Origin: an uncultured Bacilli bacterium
GTDB taxonomy: Bacteria > Bacillota_I > Bacilli_A > RF39 > UBA660
Reading direction: 5' to 3'
DNA: 12,267 nt
Assembly (NCBI GenBank): GCA_910585335.1
Contig: CAJUCU010000038.1
Span: 1-12,267, forward strand
Shown piece by piece: positions 6,828 to 12,267 of the stretch (the stretch's first letter is position 1; the number at the start of each line of letters is the position of its first letter). The notes beneath the pieces were generated by a model. That model worked only from the letters and a program-made list of their open reading frames with translations, had not been told where the DNA came from and did no database searches. The position numbers were made by a program, and so were the translations under genes.

Positions 6828-8040
6828 AAATCTCTTCCTCAATTCTCATTAATTGATTATATTTACAAATTCTATCTGTTCTAGACATAGATCCAGTTTT
6901 AATTTGTCCTAAGTCAAGTCCTACTGCAAGATCAGCAATAGTAGTATCTTCAGTCTCCCCACTTCGATGGGAAATAACCGTTTTATAGCCATTCTTTTTA
7001 GCAAGTTCAATCGTTTCTAGTGTTTCTGTAATCGTACCGATTTGATTTACTTTCAATAAAATTGCATTTCCAGCTTTTTGATCAATTCCCATTTGCAGAC
7101 ATTTCTTGTTCGTGACAAATAAATCATCTCCAACCAACTGAACTTTATCACCAATTTTCTCTGTGATTTTAGCAAAAGCAGCCCAATCATTTTCATCAAC
7201 TGGATCCTCAATAGAAATAATAGGATAAGTATTTACTAATTCTTCATAAAATCCAATCAATTCATCACTAGTAAGTTCCTTACCATCTACATGATAAACA
7301 CCGTCCTGATAAAATTCACTAGCTGCAACATCAATGGCAATTTTAACATCTTCACCTGGAACATATCCTGCTTTTTGAATCGCTTCCATAATCAACTCAA
7401 ATCCTTCTTTATTAGAAGATAGATTAGGTGCAAAACCACCTTCATCTCCTACTCCAGTAAAGTACCCCTTATCATTTAATACTTTCTTTAAGCTATGAAA
7501 CACTTCTGCCCCAACACGCACTCTCTCTCGAATAGAATCTCTTTGTGGAATAATCATAAACTCTTGAAAATCAAGGTTATTATCAGCATGTGCTCCACCA
7601 TTTAAAATATTCATCATAGGAATAGGTAAAGTTCTACCATCCCCAACATATTCATATAACTCTTTTCCTGCTGCACTCGCACTGGCTTTCAAAGCCGCCA
7701 TACTAATTCCCAAAATAGCATTCGCACCTAATCTCGATTTTGTCTCAGTACCATCAAGCTCAATCATGGCATAGTCAAGCTCTCTTTGATTATCTGCATC
7801 CATTCCAATCACTAAGTCACGAAGTTCTGTATTGACATTTTCTACCGCTTTTAACACACCTTTTCCATTATAACGATTCCCACCATCACGCATCTCTAAA
7901 GCTTCACGTTCTCCAGTAGATGCACCACTAGGTACAATCGCTCTTCCACGTACACCATTTTCCAAAATAACATCCACTTCCACGGTTGGATTTCCACGTG
8001 AATCCAAAACTTCTCTTCCTATTACATCTTTAATCTTCAT
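6811..8040 (-). CDS. eno: Enolase (phosphopyruvate hydratase)
   Basis: Enolase converts 2-phosphoglycerate to phosphoenolpyruvate in glycolysis. The 409-residue sequence has all landmarks: VLDSRGNPTVEV (11-22), SGASTGEREALE (38-49), the catalytic acid in GDEGGFAP (E200), magnesium ligands D237, E278 and D305, the signature LLKVNQIGTITET with catalytic K330, and SHRSGETEDTTIADLAV (357-373). It is somewhat shorter than the usual 420-435 because the C-terminal tail ends soon after NQLMRIEEE. AAGGAGAG lies 7 nt before the start codon. Its last codons contain the ribosome site and start of the ProX-type gene. It follows the unknown 125-aa gene by 21 nt, so it is expressed from the murD promoter unless another is hidden upstream. 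Confidence 0.98.
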   Translation of the reverse strand: MKIKDVIGREVLDSRGNPTVEVDVILENGVRGRAIVPSGASTGEREALEMRDGGNRYNGKGVLKAVENVNTELRDLVIGMDADNQRELDYAMIELDGTETKSRLGANAILGISMAALKASASAAGKELYEYVGDGRTLPIPMMNILNGGAHADNNLDFQEFMIIPQRDSIRERVRVGAEVFHSLKKVLNDKGYFTGVGDEGGFAPNLSSNKEGFELIMEAIQKAGYVPGEDVKIAIDVAASEFYQDGVYHVDGKELTSDELIGFYEELVNTYPIISIEDPVDENDWAAFAKITEKIGDKVQLVGDDLFVTNKKCLQMGIDQKAGNAILLKVNQIGTITETLETIELAKKNGYKTVISHRSGETEDTTIADLAVGLDLGQIKTGSMSRTDRICKYNQLMRIEEEIYGSSF

Positions 8041-8061
8041 ATGATTTCTCTCCTTTTCACT

Positions 8062-8439
8062 TTATTTTATTTTTTCTAAAACCCTATGAATTTTAGTACT
8101 ATCTGCTATAAGTCCTCTAGATTCTTTATACTGAGAAAGCTCTTTCCAACTATAACTAGCATTTAAGTTCCCATTCTGATCCATTTCACCAATCATTGGA
8201 CCATCCAATATAGTAGCACAATATCCTGCACCATAAGAAAGAGGCATTACATCAATCTTTTTACATGATTCTACTAATGTATTTAAAATTTCTTTTCCCT
8301 TTTTCACATCTCTATCCCAAACAAAACTAAAAAACACATTTTTAATTCCCAATACTGACGCTTCTGCTATCTGTTCTTGATATTGATTCAACTTACCATA
8401 TTCTCCACTAATCTCCAATATTAAAATCTCCTTGTCCAT
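8062..8439 (-). CDS. Uncharacterised 125-residue protein between murD and eno
   Basis: I do not recognise this family. The protein looks like a small soluble alpha/beta domain: a beta strand (KEILILEIS), a helix (about 15-33), a second strand (NVFFSFV), a helix (about 46-62), and then a Gly-rich stretch, MPLSYGAGYCATILDGPMIG. The C-terminus is polar and probably helical. There is no signal peptide or membrane segment. I chose the ATG giving MDKEILI because AAAGGA lies 8 nt before it; an ATG three codons earlier overlaps that site. It lies 21 nt from murD on one side and 21 nt from eno on the other, so it is surely a member of this operon and likely expressed. Operon position alone does not assign a job. 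Confidence 0.85.
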   Translation of the reverse strand: MDKEILILEISGEYGKLNQYQEQIAEASVLGIKNVFFSFVWDRDVKKGKEILNTLVESCKKIDVMPLSYGAGYCATILDGPMIGEMDQNGNLNASYSWKELSQYKESRGLIADSTKIHRVLEKIK

Positions 8440-8447
8440 AAAATGCA

Positions 8448-8453
8448 TCCTTT
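8448..8453 (-). promoter_or_regulatory. Ribosome binding site that fixes the start of the 125-aa gene
   Basis: AAAGGA lies 8 nt ahead of the MDKEILI start codon. The earlier in-frame ATG shares its first base with this site and so cannot be served by it. Confidence 0.65.
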
Positions 8454-8460
8454 CATTGAC

Positions 8461-9810
8461 TTATCTCTTTAATTCAGAAACATATTCCTTAAATTCGCTT
8501 CCGCGTTCTTCGCATTCCTTATATTGATCCCATGAAGCAGAAGCGGGAGAAAGTAGTACAACATCTCCTTCCACTGCTAATTCTACACATTTTGGAAATG
8601 CTTCCTTTAGTGTCTCATAAATATAAGTAGGCTTATCTATAGAAGTACCATATTCTAAAACGCGACTTCTACACTGACCGATACCAACAATCGCTTTCAC
8701 TCCATCTATAAACGGTGTTAAATCATCAAAATTCTGGCCTCGCTCTAATCCTCCAAGTATGAGTATTTGTGGTTCTTTAAAGGACGAAAGTGCTATCTGA
8801 GTACACTTGATGTTAGTTGCCTCTGTATCATTATAGTACTTAACACCATCTACTGTATCAACATACTCTAACCTGTGTTCCACTCCTTTGAAAGTAGAAA
8901 CAACCTTCAAAATAATATCATTAGAAACATCAAATTCTTTTACAATCATAATAGAAGCCATCACATTTTCCAAATTATGTCGTCCTTTGATAAAAATATC
9001 CGAAACATTAAGTACCTTCTCACCACAATAATAAATAAAATCATCTTTTATATAAGAACCACTAACCTCATTTTTACTAGAAAAATATTTAGTAGTAGAA
9101 CAAATACTGCGAGTAACATCTAAAACATCCTCGTTTTCAATATTTAAAATAGCAATATCATCCTCTTTTTGATTATAAAACATTTTTGCCTTCACAGCTT
9201 TATAATGTTCATAACTTTTCATAAAATCGATATGTGCTTCTGTTAAATTAGTAAAAAGTGCAATATGTGGTTTAAACTCTTTTAAATTTTCTCCCTGTTG
9301 ACAAGAAACTTCCATTACAATAATATCGTCCTTTTTCAGTTTTTTTAAAAAACTACATAGAGGATACCCAATATTCCCTGCTAAATGAACCCGGCTTCCA
9401 AAAGCTTCTTTTAAGATTTCATAAGTAAGTGTGGTAGTAGTAGTTTTCCCATTAGTCCCTGTAATTCCAATTAAAGTAACATCTTCTGGCAAAAGACGAT
9501 AAGCCATTTCTACTTCATTAATAACTTCAATTCCAAGTTCTTTTGCCTTTTCTACATAGATATGATCAATAGGAACACCTGGATTCTTAATTAAAAAATC
9601 AAAACTATCATCTAGCAAGTCATCAGGATGAGATCCAAATATAAGAGATACACCCAAATTACGAAGTTCTTCTACCTGGGAAGAATCCATTTTATCTTCC
9701 GTCTTACTATCATTTAAGATAACTTCACAATCACGTTCCACCAATACTTTAGCCGCCTCATAACCACTACGGGCCATCCCTAGTATTAAAATTTTTTGTT
9801 TTGAAAACAT
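8461..9810 (-). CDS. murD: UDP-N-acetylmuramoyl-L-alanine--D-glutamate ligase MurD
   Basis: MurD adds D-glutamate to UDP-MurNAc-L-Ala in the cytoplasm, the second step of the peptidoglycan stem. The 449-residue product has an N-terminal Rossmann-like UDP-binding domain (ILGMARSGYEAAKVL), the ATP-binding P-loop GITGTNGKTT (115-124), and a likely carbamylated lysine (about K207, in YKAVKAKMF). The C-terminal ligase domain shows YNDTEATN, LILGGLERGQNFDDL and LLSPASASWDQYKECEERG, all typical of MurD rather than MurC, MurE or MurF. The segment usually reading SSFQLE is SCQQGE here (169-174). I chose the ATG 12 codons inside the longest frame because it follows AGGTGA, and the longer start would precede the -10 box. 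It is the first gene of its operon and is divergent from the FemAB-family gene. Confidence 0.95.
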   Translation of the reverse strand: MFSKQKILILGMARSGYEAAKVLVERDCEVILNDSKTEDKMDSSQVEELRNLGVSLIFGSHPDDLLDDSFDFLIKNPGVPIDHIYVEKAKELGIEVINEVEMAYRLLPEDVTLIGITGTNGKTTTTTLTYEILKEAFGSRVHLAGNIGYPLCSFLKKLKKDDIIVMEVSCQQGENLKEFKPHIALFTNLTEAHIDFMKSYEHYKAVKAKMFYNQKEDDIAILNIENEDVLDVTRSICSTTKYFSSKNEVSGSYIKDDFIYYCGEKVLNVSDIFIKGRHNLENVMASIMIVKEFDVSNDIILKVVSTFKGVEHRLEYVDTVDGVKYYNDTEATNIKCTQIALSSFKEPQILILGGLERGQNFDDLTPFIDGVKAIVGIGQCRSRVLEYGTSIDKPTYIYETLKEAFPKCVELAVEGDVVLLSPASASWDQYKECEERGSEFKEYVSELKR

Positions 9811-9814
9811 AATA

Positions 9815-9820
9815 TCACCT
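9815..9820 (-). promoter_or_regulatory. Ribosome binding site that fixes the murD start
   Basis: AGGTGA sits 4 nt ahead of the ATG reading MFSKQKILILG. The alternative starts further upstream lie in or before the -10 box. Confidence 0.6.
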
Positions 9821-9826
9821 AATATC

Positions 9827-9854
9827 ATTATACTATAAGTAGACACATTTTAAA
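9827..9854 (-). promoter_or_regulatory. Promoter for the murD operon
   Basis: A perfect -10 TATAAT (9832-9827) lies 16 nt ahead of the murD start codon, so the leader is very short. TTTAAA (9854-9849), at 16 nt spacing, is the best -35 and matches four of six consensus bases. The -35 region is weak and other registers are possible. Confidence 0.55.
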
Positions 9855-9875
9855 CATTAAATTACAAAAGTTACA

Positions 9876-9904
9876 TTGTAAAACAAGCAAGCAAATGGTA
9901 TAAT
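9876..9904 (+). promoter_or_regulatory. Promoter for the FemAB-family gene
   Basis: TTGTAA (9876-9881) and a perfect TATAAT (9899-9904) are spaced by exactly 17 nt, followed by GGAGGG (9918-9923) 5 nt before the start codon. It is the best-formed promoter in the window and faces away from the murD promoter. Confidence 0.8.
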
Positions 9905-9928
9905 AAGGAAGAATAGTGGAGGGAGAAT

Positions 9929-11218
9929 ATGAAGGTAATTACATTAGAAGAAAAAGAATTTGAACAATATGCCAAAAATCACCGATATAGAAATTATTAC
10001 CAATCAGCGTCATACGCTCACACCATGATAAAATTCGGATACAAAGCACACTACATTGGTATCATCGATGAAACAGATACTTTAATTGGTGCTACACTTC
10101 TATTATATAAAGAAGTCTTTATGAACAGTAAAATGGCCTATGCACCTCGTGGAATCCTTTTTGACTACGGAAACTCTTTTTTAGTAAAAGAATTTGCTAC
10201 TAAATTAAAATCCCTACTTGGAAAGCAAGGATTCATGTATTTGAAAATGGATCCTCTAATTCCAGTTTCAGTAAGAGATACAGAAGGTAACATCCTAAAT
10301 TTAAACAATGAGATAAATTTAATACTAGCAAATCTTAAAAATGCAGGTTTCCAACATAAGGGAAACAATTTATATTTTGAAAATGAAAAATCCCGCTTTG
10401 AAGCGTTAGTACTTTTGAATCAAAACATTAGTGAAATATTTGAAAGTTTCGATAAAAGAACACGACATAAAATTAGAAAAGCAGAACGAAGTGGTATCAA
10501 AATATACAGTGATTCCGCACTAAATGTGGAACCACTATACAATTTTATTAAGAAAAAGCATACAAGAACTTTAAATTACTATAAAGAATTATGTAAAAAC
10601 TTTGAAGGAAATATCGACTTATATTATGCGGTTTTAGATACAGAACAATTTGTAATTAGTAGTAAAGCACTTTATGAAGAGGAATTAGACAATAATGACC
10701 GTTTAGCTAAATTAATTCAAGATCCTACTAAAAAAGGAATTAGTCAAAGAAACACTTTAAATAAGAAAATGGAATCCGACAAGTTAATCAACATCTATAA
10801 AAAAGATATGATAACAGCTACACGACTTCTAAAAGAAAATCCTGATGGTTTTGTAGTTGGTGGAGCTCTAGCCATTCACTACGATAATGCAGCATACTTA
10901 GTAATTGAAGGGTTCAATAAAAAATATAAAGCATTAAATCCCAACTATTTACTAAAATGGCAAATGATTAAGGATTACAGACAAAAAGGATACAAATATT
11001 TTAATCTAAATGCTGTAAGTGGTGCTTTTGAAGATACAGCCAATGACTATGAAGGACTAAATGAAATGAAATTAGGCTATGGTGCTGTAATTACAGAATA
11101 TATAGGAGAATTTGATATTATTTTAAATGGATTAACCTATAATTTGTATAGAAGTTTCAATAAAGAAAAAGATGAAAAACAAATAAAAAAGCAACCAAAG
11201 AAAAAAGAAGAGGAATAA
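9929..11218 (+). CDS. FemA/FemB/FemX-family aminoacyltransferase (peptidoglycan branch)
   Basis: Members of this family transfer amino acids from aminoacyl-tRNA onto the lysine (or similar) side chain of lipid-linked peptidoglycan precursors, building interpeptide bridges. The 429-residue protein has the paired GNAT-like domains of the family: residues about 20-190, with QSASYAHTMIKFGY and MAYAPRGILFDY (69-80), and about 295-410, with YLVIEGFNKKYKALNPNYLL and GLNEMKLGYGAVITEYIGEFD. Between them is a long charged helical insert (about 240-300) matching the coiled-coil arm of FemA. FDKRTRHKIRKAERSGI (174-190) is a basic motif shared by the family. The tail is very Lys/Glu-rich. It has its own promoter and terminator and is divergent from murD. 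The amino acid transferred (Gly, Ala, Ser or other) cannot be read from the sequence. Confidence 0.92.
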   Translation: MKVITLEEKEFEQYAKNHRYRNYYQSASYAHTMIKFGYKAHYIGIIDETDTLIGATLLLYKEVFMNSKMAYAPRGILFDYGNSFLVKEFATKLKSLLGKQGFMYLKMDPLIPVSVRDTEGNILNLNNEINLILANLKNAGFQHKGNNLYFENEKSRFEALVLLNQNISEIFESFDKRTRHKIRKAERSGIKIYSDSALNVEPLYNFIKKKHTRTLNYYKELCKNFEGNIDLYYAVLDTEQFVISSKALYEEELDNNDRLAKLIQDPTKKGISQRNTLNKKMESDKLINIYKKDMITATRLLKENPDGFVVGGALAIHYDNAAYLVIEGFNKKYKALNPNYLLKWQMIKDYRQKGYKYFNLNAVSGAFEDTANDYEGLNEMKLGYGAVITEYIGEFDIILNGLTYNLYRSFNKEKDEKQIKKQPKKKEEE

Positions 11219-11221
11219 TAG

Positions 11222-11256
11222 AAAAACCCCGTTTCTAGAAAGAGACGAGGTTTTTT
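11222..11256 (+). terminator. Rho-independent terminator of the FemAB-family gene
   Basis: AAAACCCCGTTTCT, loop AGAA, then AGAGACGAGGTTTT forms a 14-position stem with one C-A mismatch and one wobble, followed by six T. It begins 3 nt after the stop. The opposite strand also ends in five T after the stem, so it could act on both strands. Confidence 0.9.
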
Positions 11257-11264
11257 ATTGGCAC

Positions 11265-11297
11265 AAAAAAGAAAGAATCAATTATATGATTCTTTCT
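11265..11297 (-). terminator. Rho-independent terminator of tuf
   Basis: A perfect 11-bp inverted repeat, AGAAAGAATCA (11297-11287) and TGATTCTTTCT (11280-11270), with a 6-nt loop is followed on the minus strand by TTTTTGTG. It lies 13 nt after the tuf stop codon. Confidence 0.88.
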
Positions 11298-11310
11298 AAT
11301 ATTAATATAA

Positions 11311-12267
11311 TTATTCAGAAATTGTACTTACAACACCTGATGCAACAGTACGTCCACCTTCACGGATAGAGAACTTAGTACCTTGCTCTAAAGCAATTGG
11401 GTGAATTAACTCAACATCGATTGATAAGTTATCACCAGGCATAACCATTTCTACACCTTCAGGTAGTGTAATAACACCAGTTACGTCTGTAGTTCTGAAA
11501 TAGAACTGAGGACGATAGTTTGTGAAGAATGGAGTATGACGTCCACCTTCTTCTTTGCTTAATACGTAAATTTCAGCTTTGAACTTAGTATGAGGTGTAA
11601 CACTAGCTGGTTTAGCAAGTACTTGACCACGCTCAACTTGTTCACGAGAAATACCACGTAAAAGTACTCCAGCGTTATCTCCTGCTTGTGCATAATCAAG
11701 TTGTTTACGGAACATTTCAATTCCTGTAACAACAGTTTTTTGAGTATCTTTAATACCAACGATTTCAACTTCATCGTTAAGTTTTAATTGACCACGTTCA
11801 ACACGTCCTGTAACAACAGTTCCACGTCCAGTGATTGTGAATACGTCTTCAATACTCATTAAGAATGGTTTGTCAGTATCACGTTCTGGAGTTGGGATCC
11901 ATTCATCAACTGCAGCCATTAAGTCTTCAACAGCCTTAACTGCATCAGCATCTCCTTCAAGAGCTTTAAGTGCAGAACCACGGATTACTGGAGTATCGTC
12001 TCCTTCGAAACCATATTCGTTTAATAAATCACGAACTTCCATTTCAACTAAATCTAAAAGTTCAGCATCGTCAACCATATCGCACTTGTTTAAGAACACA
12101 ACCATACGAGGTACACCAACTTGACGAGCAAGTAAGATATGTTCACGAGTTTGTGCCATAGGTCCATCTGTTGCAGCAATAACAAGGATAGCTCCATCCA
12201 TTTGTGCAGCACCTGTAATCATATTTTTAACATAATCAGCATGTCCTGGACAGTCAACGTGTGCATA
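11311..12267 (-). CDS. tuf: Elongation factor Tu, 5' end beyond the window
   Basis: EF-Tu carries aminoacyl-tRNA (and alanyl-tmRNA with SmpB) to the ribosome as a GTPase. The 318 residues present begin at YAHVDCPGHADYVKNM, the G3 motif DCPGH with the catalytic His, so only about 75 N-terminal residues (P-loop, switch I) are missing. G4 NKCDM and the G5-like GSALKALEG follow, then domain 2 (TGRGTVVTGRVERG) and domain 3 with the kirromycin-site region RTTDVTGVI, ending GGRTVASGVVSTISE. Codon use is visibly more selective and less AT-rich than the neighbours, as expected for a highly expressed gene. The frame is open right to the window edge, so the apparent internal ATG at MITGAAQ is not the start. 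Confidence 0.98.
   Translation of the reverse strand, partial: YAHVDCPGHADYVKNMITGAAQMDGAILVIAATDGPMAQTREHILLARQVGVPRMVVFLNKCDMVDDAELLDLVEMEVRDLLNEYGFEGDDTPVIRGSALKALEGDADAVKAVEDLMAAVDEWIPTPERDTDKPFLMSIEDVFTITGRGTVVTGRVERGQLKLNDEVEIVGIKDTQKTVVTGIEMFRKQLDYAQAGDNAGVLLRGISREQVERGQVLAKPASVTPHTKFKAEIYVLSKEEGGRHTPFFTNYRPQFYFRTTDVTGVITLPEGVEMVMPGDNLSIDVELIHPIALEQGTKFSIREGGRTVASGVVSTISE

Noticed and set aside
1..12267. Phage, transposon, CRISPR or defence system
   Set aside because: No transposase, integrase, terminal repeats, direct-repeat arrays or defence-type proteins were seen; gene content is core housekeeping.

Overview
The window reads as ordinary chromosomal housekeeping DNA from a very AT-rich, walled member of the Bacillota, close to the Bacilli/Erysipelotrichia/'RF39'-type gut lineages next to the Mollicutes. 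The support is the strong A/T bias, Gram-positive Shine-Dalgarno sites and TATAAT promoters, and a secG-rnr-smpB-ssrA gene order familiar from Firmicutes. The tmRNA tag ends in -AFA, an ending known from mycoplasma tags. UGA is used as a stop and tryptophan is read from TGG, so the code is not that of mycoplasmas, and murD and a FemAB-type gene show that the cell makes peptidoglycan. The exact taxon is inference.

Layout, left to right. Positions 1-29 hold the first codons of a minus-strand gene that runs off the window. Positions 53-88 are a probable terminator for ssrA. Positions 136-480 are the tmRNA gene (minus strand). Then come, all on the minus strand, smpB, a CapA-type membrane-anchored phosphoesterase-fold gene, rnr (RNase R) and secG. 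Transcription runs secG -> rnr -> capA-like -> smpB -> ssrA, with 4-nt gaps between rnr, capA-like and smpB, and promoters visible ahead of secG, rnr and ssrA. Next is a monocistronic minus-strand gene for a putative lipoprotein with an HEFNH zinc-protease motif, with its own promoter. Upstream of it lies a second minus-strand operon, murD -> unknown 125-aa gene -> eno -> ProX-type prolyl-tRNA editing protein, closed by a strong terminator. A divergent promoter region (9811-9928) separates murD from a plus-strand FemA/FemB/FemX-family gene. That gene converges with tuf (EF-Tu, minus strand, 5' end cut by the window), and each has its own terminator in the gap.

How the genes fit together: ssrA, smpB and rnr form the trans-translation ribosome-rescue module (tag RNA, its binding protein, and the RNase that clears faulty mRNA). 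EF-Tu is also needed for tmRNA delivery but is not linked to them here. MurD and the FemAB-family protein act on peptidoglycan stem and bridge synthesis. Enolase is glycolytic, ProX is translational quality control, and SecG is protein export. No mobile element, CRISPR, phage or defence system is visible, and no stretch over 300 bases lacks a gene. The least explained items are the HExxH lipoprotein, the 125-aa protein between murD and eno, and the CapA-type gene inserted into the rnr-smpB pair.
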